A stretch of 64,000 bases of DNA. Source: Fennellomyces sp. T-0311 (lineage: Eukaryota; Mucoromycota; Mucoromycetes; Mucorales; Lichtheimiaceae). Location of the stretch: the NCBI GenBank assembly GCA_025266875.1, contig JALLLT010000001.1:1674001-1738000 (forward strand), in the 5' to 3' direction. The translations under genes were made by a program, and so were the position numbers. This document shows positions 46,597-59,064 of this stretch, piece by piece; position 1 is the first letter of the stretch, and every line of letters begins with the position of its first letter. The notes below the pieces were generated by a model that was not told where the DNA came from, did no database searches, and saw nothing but the letters and a program-made list of their open reading frames with translations.

Positions 46597-47137
46597 AGCG
46601 TGCCTCCAATCCAGAGGATTAATGATGTATATACCTATACCTATCTCGCATTTACGATGGTTCCAACTTTCTGAGGAAAAAGAAGATTATCTAGATTCTG
46701 AAATTCACTATGCATAATGGATGTTTTAATATAAGGTACTCACTCTTCACTGCTTAACGTAGTCGAGGTGTCAAAATAAATAAAGCACGCAAGCCGTCTG
46801 ACAGCCTAACGACTATATAAAATACTGGTTACTGCCATTTTATTGTTGGACAGCAGTATCTATGGCCTCACAATTTCTGGGATATAAACCGAACAGACAT
46901 GTGAATGGCATATATTCGCGCTGAGAGTACGCTAAGTACCATCTTGTTCAAAACAAGGTAGTCCAATCGGAATGTTTCCAAACTTGCGCCATGGACAATC
47001 CACTGTACTACCTAAAACGTTTGTTTCCGTTATTCAGGAGGATTACCATACCTGTACTTGTTTGTGAAACAATCGGGACAAGATAAATTTGCAGTATTGC
47101 ATAGTCGTGTGAAATTTGATCATTCTTCCTTTCAACG
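46597..47137. other. Intergenic region
   Basis: No gene seen between the F-box/LRR gene and the serine hydrolase. Confidence 0.4.
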
Positions 47138-48764
47138 ATGGCTTCAAAAAGCACGGACGAGAAACCCCCAGTGAATAAAGGCATTGATTCCACACCACCA
47201 CCTACGAAAGCACGACGATCAGGTGCTCTAGGAGCTGCATTTAAGCTTCTCGGTCTGGGTACGGTGCTAGGAGTTGTTGCCAGTGTACGAATTTTCAACG
47301 AAGGCGTTTTTATCCCTTGGAGCTGCTCTGTACTTGGGTATGACTGCAGCAAACGATACAATGTGGAATTTCGCGGCTACGTGAACGAAGACTATAAATC
47401 AGCAGAGGATGCGTTCAAAAACAACTTCTTTATCGGTGACGATGTGGGTGCCGCTGTAACAGTCTACGTTGACGGCGAAATTGTCATTGATATGCAAGGT
47501 GGATGGCAAAACGTTGAAGATCGAATTCCATACACCAATAACACCTTACAAATGGTTTTCTCAAGCACAAAGGCCTTGGTAAGAAAAATCATAGCATTGT
47601 CAAGGAAGTTTTCCTTATGCAGAATAAGTTTAGACATCCATCGTCGTTGCTCAAATGGTCGAAAAGGGTCTGTTGTCATACGACGAAAAGATCGCCACGT
47701 ATTGGCCTGAATTTGCGCAAGGCAACAAGGAGAATGTGACGGTAGAAGACCTGGTATGCTATCACTGCTGTTAATCAGAAGTACTGCAGATCATGTTATT
47801 TACATGATAGTATGTATTCGTAAACAGATGCAACATGCCGCAGGCGTTGGCTTTTTTGATAAGCCTCTTTCAACAGCGGAAGCCGAAGACCCCGAACGAT
47901 TTTCTCACATTTTGGCAGCCCAACCGCACAATTTTGGAGGCGTGCGAACCCGCGGCTATCACGGCACATCTCGCGGTTGGTATGTGAATGAGATTTTGAG
48001 ACGGGTGGCCAACCGTACGGTCCATGATGTCGCCATGGAATTGAACGAGAAATACGATATTGAATGGAACCTGAAGCCGTATCAAGAAAAGTACGATTCG
48101 CGGATTGCTCCCTTTTATCCAGCTCCAAAGCTGGTCAACCTCTACCGTGTCATCAAACTGCTTGGTGTGCGGGGCTTTATCGATCGGATTTTTACTTCTG
48201 AAGATGCGATCCGAAAGATGCCACGGGGTATGCTTGACAATGCTTCGCTTGATGATCACATCACCCTACGACATCGTCGTATCGAGTCACCTTCATTCTC
48301 TGGATTTACCAATTCACGCTCCGTAAGCCTATTCGAATCTCTTGGATGTCATCTTACTAACTACGGTATATCCATAGATAGCAAAACTGGCTGCAATGAT
48401 GGCGAACGGAGGCAAGGCGATTGTGGATGGGGAGCCGGATTTACTGAACGAAGAAACATACGCTTTGGCTACAGGACCCGTGCCGGTGGACTTTGATCTG
48501 TTTTTCCAATTGCCAATGCCTGCACTAAAAGGAGGCTGGGGAATATCTGATGGAATTGCAATCGAGGGTGTACAATTCGTTGGATGGGCAGGCATGGGTG
48601 GAAGCGTGTTTATCTGGAACCCTGAGCATAAAATTGGGTTTGGCTATTGTATGAACGGTATGCACCCAACTTCTGATCGCCCGGATCGCCGGAGCATGTC
48701 GATTCTGCGAGCTGTGGTGAAGCGGGTATTGGAAAAAGAAGCTGCCACGCAAAATGTATTGTAG
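47138..48764 (+). CDS. Beta-lactamase-fold serine hydrolase (class C-like), membrane-anchored
   Basis: N-terminal cytosolic Pro/Lys-rich leader, one membrane segment (LGAAFKLLGLGTVLGVVASV), then a beta-lactamase/esterase domain: VTVYVDGEIVIDMQGGW, VFSSTKAL with the SxxK nucleophile pair (Ser142, Lys145), MQHAAGVG, GYHGTSRGWYVNEI (Tyr motif), MANGGKAIVDG, FVGWAGMGGSVFIWNPE (third motif region), FGYCMNGM. This layout is that of EstB/LACTB-type hydrolases found widely in fungi, not of antibiotic-resistance enzymes. Introns: after ATCAAGGCCTTG (47579), after GAAGACCTG, and after CGCTCC, all GT-AG in frame. Substrate unknown; LACTB relatives are mitochondrial, but no clear leader for that is seen here. 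Confidence 0.88.
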
Positions 48765-49882
48765 TCGAATAAAACAGGGTTTGCATTGATATAAGCAATC
48801 GACTGAAAATGCACGATGAGCGAAGGTTGAATACTGCACGCAGATAGCTATTGCCGCAACGGTTTCAATCATATAAAGCTTAGTTAACGCCTTAAAGTAA
48901 TTTGAGCATGTGTAGCCGCTTTCAGTAATGGCACACGGATTGAGAACTGTCGAGTCGTCGGATTAAGCTGTCCTGGAGTAGATTTCATAAGAGCACTGTA
49001 CTTCCAAGACAAAACGCACAATGGAGCCTGGCGATGGGCAAATCCTTTTGACGGATCTTGATTACTATGTAGATCTCTTCCTGCATTTGATGTGAAACAC
49101 TGTAAAGTTTGCTCTGGAGAAGGCATTCTATACAAGAAATACTGTGCGTTCTATCTATAAAGGCCATTTCATATCAACGAGTTCCTGCAGGGAAGAGATT
49201 GCATTATTGTCAGTTGATAAAAGAGATGTAATCGTATCACCCGACATACGGAAACGTTGTTTCTGTACTTTCAAGGGAGTATCAATATGACGAGCCTGGC
49301 ATAAGCCCCAGTGAAACTGTGGATAAGATGTTCGATGTTCGTAGTTGTGATGTTCTTGACGTCTGTACCAAATAAAAGATTTATAATGCATAGGCAAAAC
49401 AATATTCGTACTGCAAAGCACTTGGATAACCAACATATATCAACAAGCTGCTGTCTGACTGAAATCATCGCTTGCATTTTTCCAGCCCTCTTGTAGTCAT
49501 CCTTCATCAAGAGTTCCCATTTTGAATATATATTTCGCATTGAACTTCTATGGATCGAAAATATACATCTATCGGGAAAGAACTTAATGATCAGCTGTAA
49601 GTCACTGGCCGATGCCCTTTCAAGAGGACAAATTGGCACCTCTGCTGGTACGTGTATGAGCAAAAGAGCTTCAAACATTGCTATTTCAACGAATGCCAGA
49701 GAGGGACACGGTATGATACTAAATACTAGTACGGTCTTCTTTTTCTAATATCACAAGGCGTACCCTTTAGAATATAATAAAGCACGGTTGTGGAAGTTGT
49801 GGCTGGTGAACATAGCGATGGTGACACACAAAATAAGAGCGGCTGCTCGCTCCAAAAACGATTCAAAGTTTCTTTTGTCCCA
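48765..49882. other. Intergenic region
   Basis: 1.1 kb with no supported gene. A minus-strand open frame (49271-49678) overlaps others and lacks motifs. Confidence 0.4.
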
Positions 49883-51921
49883 ATGATTAAATCACACGAT
49901 TCTTCATCACGCAACGATCCTTTTCATTATTTACCACTCGAAGCTCAAGTCGCGATATTAGCCTGCTTGGGCAAGTCAGATCTCCTGAAATGCGCTCTCG
50001 TGTCGCGTCGTTGGATGACCCGTGTGCTTGATCTTGGTCAGATTCGATGGCGGTGCCTCAAGAGACAGTCTTTGTTTGCCAACTTGCTCCATCTGCATGC
50101 GCCTTATTATGCCAAGCAGCTTGAGGCTGTACATCTTCGAGGCTATTCCGATACGAAGATGATATGCCAATTCCTATCTGCCTTACGTGATACTGGCTGC
50201 ACCAAGATCCGTCAATTAAGTATGTTGATCATAATCGACGCGTAGCAAGATCTAAAAAGCTAACATAACAAACTTTAGTAATATCTGGCTGCTGTATCGA
50301 CGACCCGACAACGTTTATCGACACGCTCAAAGGGTGTATTGCGGAAAATCTTCATGCGTTCGCGATTACATCCACAGACACCGCCTTGACACCCTTATCT
50401 ATTCTTACGCTGTGCCCGCAACTGCGAGTTTTATATTATGAAGTTGGACGCTCGGGAGCTGCTGAACTAAGCAAGAAAGAAACAATGACCCTGCCTAGAG
50501 ATGTCAAATTCGATCAATTGGTGTGCTTATCATTGCACGGCGCGTTCCACGAATCTCGCTTTCGAGAAATAGCCAGAAGAAGCCGAAACCTGCGCTTCGT
50601 ACGCCTATTCGCTGCCCCTTCCAGAGATGATATCTATAAATATTCCGAATCGCCAGGAACGTTTGAATTGGCCACGATACAAGGTTCCTGCCAAAATATC
50701 GAGCATATCGAATTTAATCGTACACAATGCACCGGAAAAGTCAGTATTAGTACCTGCAGCGAATACGACGAACTGCCTTGGTGGAAAAAGTATGTCGAGA
50801 TGGATCGAACAGCATCGCCCTATTCTGGCTTACGGGTATTCAAGTACATCGAAAGCGAATTCGCGAACAGTCGTGACGACGTGGTGTACACCCTCGGAAG
50901 GATATTGAAATACCTAAAAAAGCATCAAGATACATTAGAATCTTTACACCTGGGCAACATGCCTTTGGTAGCAACCGGTTCGACAGAGGACGACTGTCCA
51001 TCTGACCCAGGGGATGGCTACCAACCAGTGATATACGATATCAACGATCTCTCCTTTCCGAACCTACGTGATCTCGCATTTATCGGTGACATCGATCTAG
51101 AAGGGAAAAAACTCAGGCAATTTCTATTAAAGTCGTCTACATTGGAAAGCCTCGAAATCAGTGTAGTAATTAAGGGACTCCTTGATGAAAAGCTGCCAAG
51201 CACCATGGTGGATTTGAAGTCGCTAAAGTCTCTTTCTTTTAAAATGCCTGGCTGGTACGACATTGATAAAAATTACCACTATCCGCAAGGCGTGCAAAAC
51301 TTTACCGACGAGAAAAACAGTATAGCCAGTGTGCTTACCGCTTTGGGGGAAAGCAGCGACTGCCGCATAGAAAGCCTATGTTTGGGTGGACATATCTGTG
51401 GCGATCTAGCATCTCCAAACGGCATCGGATTAACAGATACACTCCTGGATGCGGTTGCTAAAGTCCGTTCTGTGCGCAAGTTGCAGCTTCATCATCAAGA
51501 TCTCTATCAAGCAGATTCTGAATTCGATGACCAAGAGGTGAACGATGACTTGAGCGACATGGAGCTTACAAAAACTGGTTTGATAAGCTTTGCTAAAGCT
51601 ATCAAAAACAGCAAGATTCAGGAGATGTGGCTCGAGGGAATTGAGGAAATACCAACCAGGATCTGTACTAGTATAGGCTCCATGGCTTCACTTCGAGAGT
51701 TGCATGTCGCTGGCGATCTGAATATTGACGGACGAAAGCTAAGCGCTCTTTTTGGCCGACAAGATAAGCCCAGGTACATGGGAAAGTTGATTATCCATGA
51801 TGATATCGGTGACAGTAAACATCGTAAAACAGTCGCAAAATACGGAGACAAACTCGAATTTTGCTATAGTGAATGTATCTCTAGGGTAGACAGGCGGTTC
51901 ATGGGCATTTTTCGCTTGTAA
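49883..51921 (+). CDS. F-box/LRR protein 2
   Basis: Exons 49883-50219 and 50279-51921 (59-nt intron, phase 1) give 659 residues. F-box: DPFHYLPLEAQVAILACLGKSDLLKCALVSRRWMTRVLD near the N-terminus. LRR-like segments follow: LVCLSLHGAFHE, LRFVRLFAAPS, LESLHLGNMPL, LRDLAFIGDI, LESLEISVVIKG, LKSLSFKMPGW, VRKLQLHHQDL, LRELHVAGDLN. Probably an SCF substrate receptor. Several motifs are shared with F-box/LRR 1 (LPWWKKYV against VSWWKTYV, SPYSGLRVFKY against SPGLRVLKFF, and the QNIEHIEFNRT / DVEYIECNRT pair), so the two genes are paralogues. Start: first ATG before the F-box; a longer frame upstream lacks ATG. Confidence 0.85.
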
Positions 51922-54664
51922 ATAATTGTGATCATTTAATTTTTGGTTAAAAAATAGATGTTGAATCCTTAAGCAAGATTAACGATGTTGACGCATAATA
52001 TAACACACATATTAGCAAAAGATAGAAAATTAATTACGCTTAACAATGCGTTTAAGTATAGTATAAAATATCAGTTATGAAATGAAGCGCATACCTGTTT
52101 CATGCTACGTAAATTAAAAGCATCACGCTAAGTAATATAAATTTTGCCAATACACCCCTTCACGACTTGAGCAACATTTTCTGAAAATCTGCCTGTCCAA
52201 AAAAACGGGGTTCCACTATAATCTTTGATAAGACAAATGGTTCGCTGTACGAACCATCAATGAAACCCAATGTCTTCAAGAAAATTGCTTCGTATAAATT
52301 TTAGTTTCTTAGAAAGCGCACTCCTTTCAAAGAATCAGCATGTCGTTTATCTCAATTCCACCACAAATTCTTTTCATCCCAAAGTCAGAAGTGATTATAA
52401 AAGGAGTCACATTGAACTGGAAGCAGTGTGTGGCGATATCGCTGGCAGTAAACGTGTTTATAAAAGCAAGGAGCAGGAGTACATGTATAATGGATAGTAA
52501 TACCATTGAAAAACAGTTTGAACTAGCACTTATTTTGAAGAGTAGCATATGTACATTTCTGCAGTCCTAAAAGTGTGAAAGCGCTCTTCGATACATGCAG
52601 CCACAAGTTCTTTTTTTATGACAATTGATGCACTTTCAAGTGCACAACAAAGTTTGTGATGAAGCATTACGTTGTACAACTTGATTGCACATAGAGTGAC
52701 AACAAGGAAAGGGCTATCGAAGCAGTTCGGCGTACATTGGACGCAAAAAAACTACAACTGTATTTTTATTATTCGAGATCATTTGCAATGATTACTTAAT
52801 ATTTAGATACCTTGACTGGTACCGTACATAGACCACAAACATTATGTCATGCAAATCACTTATTTAAAAGATTATCAGCTCTGGTTTTTTCGCATCGATG
52901 GAAGCAACAAATACAAAAAAGGCGTCGGCTTCGACATCAATACGCATATGAGCCCCCACCAATACTTATATCGTATCTGGATAATCTCTGTTATGGCACA
53001 AGACACCAAAACATGGTGTTCGAGGAGTTTGCATTTTGCTGGGCGTTTGCACACCTTGTTGTGATAAGGGTTTCATATTATAGGTATAGATTTGAGGGAA
53101 CAGAGGTTCACAATACAAGTTGAAATAATAGAGAGTTAAACAATTATGGTAGAAAACCTCGTCAGTTTGGTAAGTCGAACGGTAGATCAGATTGTTTGCA
53201 TTGTAGTTAACTGATTTATTTTAATTGTACCACTTGGGTATTTATACTTAAAGATGCTGCCAAGGTACTATTACTTCTATGGGAGTATACGTCACTTCGT
53301 AGTGATGTATATAAAGATGTTAAGGTGTTTAACAAAATATTAAACAAGATGTCCATCATGGTGAGAAAGATAGACTGTAAAATATGTGAGATCAGTTCAC
53401 GGAAAAGGCCGTACAAAGGGTTGATATCAGCAGAAAATGTGGTAACGACATAGTATCCGTTGCTGGCTGTTGAAAGTACTTCATGTAGGAGTGCATCTGA
53501 AATCTTTGGCGGTCTTGATTTACACATTACGGGTGATTCAGGTGTATTTCATGGAGATGATGACACTCTAGTCAGATATCGGCGAATTGGTCACATTTCC
53601 TGGAGCGTGAGAATGCTATCGGCACTACCATACTTTCGATGTCTGACCATTGCTCGTTCTTATGGGCTTTCAAATCCCAGGCTCAGAGATGCTTCGAAAG
53701 AAGTTGGCAACGTATCACTTCTCTGGAATGGCAATCAAGAGACATTATTTGGGTGGTACGGGTAGTTTTTGACTACATTCTCCAATGATGAGACGTGCAA
53801 AGTGCTATCAAGTTATCTTATAAACATTTGGGTAATACATGTCTGAGGAGACACTGTAGTTCACGTATTCCCTAAGCAAGCAAAGAAATGATAATAAAGG
53901 CTCTTTTACGTATGAATAAACCATGTACAAAGTACAATTGAACTTGGCTTTTTTTCGCCAGTTTGAGAACCACTGCTAAATGTGGAAGGTTGGCAGCATG
54001 TGGTCCTTCAGGTGAGACGATAACAATCAATGCAGCCTGTTTAGTGTGAGCAGTCGTACTTAAGCGGGGCTTTCAAGATCCATCCTATTTCGTCGAGCAA
54101 TGACAACATACACTGCCTTTCTGTTGGTATAACTGGCTTTCACGTAATTTTTTAGGTTTCAACCGCGCAACTCGGCACCTCACTAAAAACTCGACTTAAG
54201 CAAGCAACTATCATCAATTAGATTGCTACCGACGGCGGAGACCGCTTTCAGTGGCAGTTCAGTGATAGTATGGGAATAGCTTCTGTTGAGTAGACTGCTC
54301 TCTACGTAGAAATCATGGGTTTGGATTCTAGAATGAGCTTTAGAGTTATGCAACGTATAAGTTTCAGCATTCAAGCTGCTCTTATGCAGTTGTTGAACTA
54401 TTGCTTCTTCCATCTGTGGGCTCGGTCGTGTCACAGGAAGAGCCAAATATGATGCTCAAAGGCATTAAGAAAGACAATAATTAGCTGCAAGGCGGTACGA
54501 CAGAGCAACTGTTGCGATGGTGTTGCTAGGTGTTTGGTCGAAAATTATAAGCGTCGCGAAATATTGCCGCAGCGAGATTTTGAATTCCAGCAAAGGCGTT
54601 GGCCCAAAATGCTTGATCGCCTGCCAGCCAAGGAACAGCCTCTTTTGCCAATTCGCGTACGTAA
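51922..54664. other. Gene-poor stretch of about 2.7 kb
   Basis: No gene can be supported. At 53216-53770 both strands carry open frames (minus: YYVVTTFSADINPLYGLFRE; plus: SEIFGGLDLHITGDSGVFHG) that exclude each other and lack motifs; one may be a transposon relic. The end is the P1 promoter. Confidence 0.4.
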
Positions 54665-54705
54665 ATCCATCCATCGAATGCATCCATCCATCCAATCCAT
54701 CCATG
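54665..54705. repeat. ATCC-type short tandem repeat
   Basis: Interrupted CATC/ATCC units, 32 bp upstream of the P1 start codon, probably in its 5' leader. Confidence 0.75.
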
Positions 54706-54736
54706 ATAATCTGACAAATTTCTTTGTTTAAACAGC

Positions 54737-55182
54737 ATGTCTTCGGATCTTGCCATCGTCTACGCCGCCCTCATCCTTAAGGATGACAATGTCGAGATTA
54801 CTGTAAGTTTTTTTTACATAGAGGGCTACGTAAAAATTGGAGCCATTGACCATTGTGTACAGGCCGACAAGCTCCAGGCTCTTACCAAGGCTGCTGGTTT
54901 TACCGAAATCGAGCCTATCTGGTTCTCGCTCTACTCTAAGGCTCTCGAGGGTCAGGACCTCAAGGAATTGATCTTCAACGTTGGTGCCGCTGCTGGTCCC
55001 GCTGCTGCTGGTGGTGCTGGTGCCGCCGCCGGTGCTGCTGCTGAGGAAGCTCAGGAAGAAGCTGCCAAGGAGGAGGAAAAGGAAGAGTCGTAAGTGTTTC
55101 GACATGGTGTTTGAGCAATTCCATTCAACTAACGTTCTCCCGAAATAGCGACGAAGACATGGGCTTCGGTTTGTTCGATTAA
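54737..55182 (+). CDS. RPP1: 60S acidic ribosomal protein P1
   Basis: Exons 54737-54802, 54863-55089, 55149-55182 give 108 residues, as usual for P1. The N-terminal dimerisation domain ([31 protein letters not shown]) is followed by [21 protein letters not shown], an Ala/Gly hinge, an acidic stretch and the universal C-terminal [10 protein letters not shown] that recruits elongation factors. Part of the ribosomal stalk with P2 and uL10. Intron 1 sits inside the first helix region; intron 2 separates the C-terminal peptide. The hinge is Ala/Gly-rich and encoded by GCTGCT repeats. Confidence 0.96.
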
Positions 55183-55869
55183 ACGGAGTGCAACACTATT
55201 TACCATGCCAATCGAAAATAAAGCTTCATCTTTTTCCTGTTCGAAACAAATATGGATCGTTGGGCTGTTTTGAGTAGCGTGGTGTATCCGTTGAGCTAAC
55301 AGAAATTCAAGGGATGTGTCGCAGCGGAAGATGTTTCTATTTGGATCGGTGCGATGTGTATGGGCGGGCAACGGCAGTATAACGTCTGCATGTTCGATAT
55401 TTCTATCACTATGCAAGTATCATGCTGCTACATTGTTACGAGGACCCAACATCATGGAGATATTTCCATTTTCCGACTCACCTGCATTATACACGAGTTA
55501 TGAGATGTCAAACGAGACTCAACGCGTAATTATTGAAAGGACTTAGTGAAACCCACCGGCCCAGAACATACGTAGGAGCAATCCTTTTCAAAGCAGTTGT
55601 GGCAATACTACGTTAACGACATATGGAACTTCCTTCGCAAAACGAAGGCTGTCATTCCAATGCAATGTAATATCATATAGAGCCTGGAGATTAATCTGTG
55701 CTCTGAATGCTGCTTCCTGTACCGATAATCCGGTCAAATCCCAAAACCACTCCAACGAAGGCACTGAAGGGGGGTTAGTATAATGGCTTCTGCATTGGTA
55801 GCAACAATGCTGTTTAGGGCGCGAAAGAACATCCGGAAGGAATACTCGTTCATATATTTTGTCCCTTTA
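55183..55869. other. Convergent intergenic region
   Basis: No gene seen; lies between the 3' ends of P1 (AATAAA at about 55217) and COX23. Confidence 0.4.
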
Positions 55870-56202
55870 TTACAATTGACCAGCTCTGCGTAACTTGCGA
55901 CGCTCTTCGAGCTTTCCAAAAAAAAAAATAGACTTAGTAAACAGTGGAGTCAACGCCGACCATTCACTTACCCATCTCTTTTTGCATTCCTTGTACTGGT
56001 GGAAAAAGTAATCGCACTTGGATTTGTCGTAATTGTTTTTGTCCAAACACTTCATGCTTTGCTTTTCTTCAACAGCACAAGGATTCATGTACTTTGTAGT
56101 CTCCTTCCGCTTGAACTTGTCATTGAAATCGGCTGGTGTTGAGAATTCGTGATCGTCAAAGTTTGGCTTTGGAGGTGGCGGCACTGGTTTTGTGAGAGGC
56201 AT
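55870..56202 (-). CDS. COX23: COX23-type twin CX9C mitochondrial protein
   Basis: Exons 56202-55972 and 55911-55870 (60-nt intron) give 90 residues. The CHCH domain has both CX9C pairs: CAVEEKQSMKC and CDYFFHQYKEC, preceded by MNP, as in the COX23/CHCHD7 group. An N-terminal Pro-rich leader (KPVPPPPKPNFDD) and EFSTPADFNDKFKRKE precede it; the tail KKRWLEERRKLRRAGQL is basic. Known role: soluble protein of the intermembrane space, imported by Mia40, needed for copper delivery to cytochrome oxidase. The intron is a multiple of three without a stop, so an unspliced form would add 20 residues between W and LEERR; the spliced form matches the family better. Confidence 0.9.
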   Translation of the reverse strand: MPLTKPVPPPPKPNFDDHEFSTPADFNDKFKRKETTKYMNPCAVEEKQSMKCLDKNNYDKSKCDYFFHQYKECKKRWVSEWSALTPLFTKSIFFFGKLEERRKLRRAGQL

Positions 56203-56904
56203 TATGTCAAGCTGTTGTTAAGTGCAAGGACAACAACTTGGTTTTTTTTTTACCCAGGCACGTTAAATTATCTCCCCGCTGCACCTGATGTTTGGTTGAC
56301 CTGCAAAAAGTCGCTTACTGTCAAAATCAGTCGCGGTACATAGCATAATAATCGAAAACCTTGAGAAAAGTAATACTATCTAGTAAAAGTAGCTATTATC
56401 ATTTTGATCTACTTTTAGCTTGGAGGTACGTAACTTCTGCAAAAACGGCAATTCACGTGACGAAATGCAATTGGAATGTATGTTTGACTTGCAACCTCTA
56501 ATAAATGGCTCTGTCTCGGCATTTCCATGAGGCATATTAGTCTACAGAATTGCTTCGCATATTTGGGGAGCAGGAAGAAGGTTTCAGGAATTCATGATGT
56601 ACCTAAATATAATTGTCACGGACTGACATCGACACTCATAAACGTCATGGCAACCTTGATCAGGAACCCAGCTTGTTGGTATGTGAAAAGGGTATCTAGT
56701 GGCAACAGTGGATCCCGGCAACGATTATTATGTATTTGAGAGAGTTTTACGTAATGCATACACAAGAAAGTAGAAAAAATCTTAGTGCACATGTATTTTT
56801 TTAATATAATAGATGACATGACTAACACGAATCATGAGTATACTTTTTTTGCATCCCACCCGCGGTATTGTTTATATGAAATGGGGGACAAGTAGTAATT
56901 ACAA
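56203..56904. other. Intergenic region
   Basis: No gene seen. Confidence 0.4.
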
Positions 56905-58523
56905 CTATGAAAGCATCCATAGCAGAAGATACAGCGATCCAGTAGCTATGTATCTATTGCTAGTATATACTGATGACGACGAACCGTCCAGCGGCTGCTG
57001 ATCTTCGTCACAGCATAGTTTTGGTGGCGGTGGAGGAGAAGGATACGATTCTAAATCGTCATCACGTTGAACTTCACCTGACGAACGTATAGCCGAAGCA
57101 AACCCTATTTGGTTCTTGTCCATATCAAAGACAAGGTATAAAGACCGTAGCACGGAATCACCAACAAGTATCATGCCAGAAGTACTAAGCGACGCTGTGC
57201 TATCTCCTACCCACGGAGCCACACCAAACATGCAAAGCTCGGCATCTTCCAATGAATCCGAGTCCAGTGGGATAATTAAGTCACGCATCGATACGCTAAT
57301 GCGTAACGTAGGCTGTTGTGGCTGATGGGGCGGGGCGAATCCAAATTCTAGCCGTTGCGCCGTCGTCTGCAATGCGCAATTGACGATAAAAGTACCCGAG
57401 GTGGCATCCAAGATGACATTTTCTTCGCCTGCCATTGCTAGCACAATTTGTTCCGCAAGTGCTTGATCCATATAAGTTAATGTGGTTCCCGTATCAATGA
57501 TCACACCCCGTGGTTGCTCTTGAATATCGAAAGGTGCGTCTAGTTTTATTTTTTCGCTGGTGTTGGTGAGGTAATTATCGTCCAGGACTCGAACCGATTG
57601 ACCGTACACCATCCAATATGCAAATATGCCCGCGTCACTTTTGCTACCAAGACGAGCAACAGGTGTATAAAGTACTTGTCCAGTGTATTTTGTTTCGTCG
57701 ATGCCACCAAACATGATTTCGCCGGACCATCCAGGGTCATACAGTGACCCCATGTAAATGGAAAATAAAGGTTGATCAATCAGCCCTTGTTGCGCGAGAT
57801 TGAACACGAATGGATTATACGGTTGACTCGATGACGTAAGTTCAGGATAACCGATGCCAAGGATACCGTTTGCTGCCAGATCAGAGGTGTCGTTCGGTTC
57901 AAGGTCAATGTTGTATCCGTCGGGCATAAGTATGATATTCTCAGTAGAATTTGCAAGGCCGAATTGTTGACTCTGCACACGTATACCGCCGATTTCTACC
58001 GTGTCAATGGCATAGCTTCCATTTGCATTGCCGGTGCCGTAAACGATTTTGAATGGATTGTTTGTTTCGTTAAATGTACTGGAGAGGGTCTTATCGAACC
58101 GTGCATACGGACATTCCGGTTGAGGACATGCTGTGGAAGGTACCCAAAGGTCGGCACTGCATACAATTTTAGGAATTTGTAAAGTGCATGAAAATGTTTA
58201 ATATTTGTATACCTTCCGGTATCTAGAGCAACCATAAATGGCTGGGGAGGCGTACCTATGCCAACCATAACCAAATATTCAGATCCAGCGTCGTTGAAGA
58301 GACTCGACTTGTTTGTATCTGTTCGGTTATTGGGTTTTCGTTGCTCTGCCGAGTGGAATGATCGGCGAACATGGGAAGTTATGGAATGTGTCCCGCGAGG
58401 TCGTCGCTGTATTGGAAGGCTGAGGGTCGTTGAGGCTGCTGCATATTCTGGAGGTATTGATAATAATAGCCAAATGATACAGTAATTGAGCAAGATCACT
58501 GTAGAACGGGGTTTATAACGCAT
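56905..58523 (-). CDS. Secreted aspartic protease 1, yapsin-like
   Basis: Exons 58523-58213 and 58156-56905 (56-nt intron splitting the Ser codon of DTGS) give 520 residues. Signal peptide (VILLNYCIIWLLLSIPPEYA), propeptide, then the pepsin fold: first catalytic ALDTGSADLWVPS, flap-side YGTGNANGSY, second catalytic IIDTGTTLTY, LVGDSVLRSLYLVFDM. It is pepsin family A1. The C-terminus carries a Pro run (SPPPPPKLCCDEDQQPLDGSSSS) and ends in a short hydrophobic segment, suggesting GPI attachment at the wall or membrane. Tandem paralogue of the gene at 59065-60589, with the intron in the same place. Confidence 0.93.
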
Positions 58524-59064
58524 TTCTATTAAAAAAGAAAAAGTAGAAAAAAAAAAGAAAAGAGGAAAAAGTCAAAGCAACGGCAGCGCAGTTCAAGTGC
58601 GTTATTGACAATGATAATATTTTACATATGTCAGATTCAATGACGATGTTAAAGTGGTGTGGCATGAATTCCATTACTTTCTATTGCGCCCCTCCATAAT
58701 CCGAGTACAGCGGATCGCTCGTACTTACATAACAGCGATTCGATCGACACATTGCCTTTTTCACCACCTCATCAACTGTAGCCCCCCGCCGCTTCATTTT
58801 TGTTACGAATGATATCAATGCATAACAATTGTCATAGCGAGGATTTACCGGCCTATTATTAGGAGCACTGACATCAGCGATTCATGCGAATATGCCATAC
58901 TACGCGGGAAAGGCTTTCATTTTTGATGCAAAGTTTAAAATAGTAGAAACAAAGCTTCTTCTAGTAGGAATGCTACTAGTGTAGATGGGGGATGCAATTA
59001 CGTATACAACACAATCTATGCAACAGGTATTGTACAATTTGGTCTCTCTCTCTCTGTCGTGTTT
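58524..59064. other. Intergenic region between tandem proteases
   Basis: No gene. Promoter side of protease 1 has an A-rich run (58530-58565). Confidence 0.4.

Noticed and set aside
47138..48764. Antibiotic-resistance beta-lactamase
   Set aside because: SxxK and the fold are shared, but the membrane anchor, introns and the WAGMGG third motif fit eukaryotic EstB/LACTB-type hydrolases.
53216..53765. Overlapping open frames on both strands
   Set aside because: They exclude each other and neither shows a family motif; kept only as a region note.
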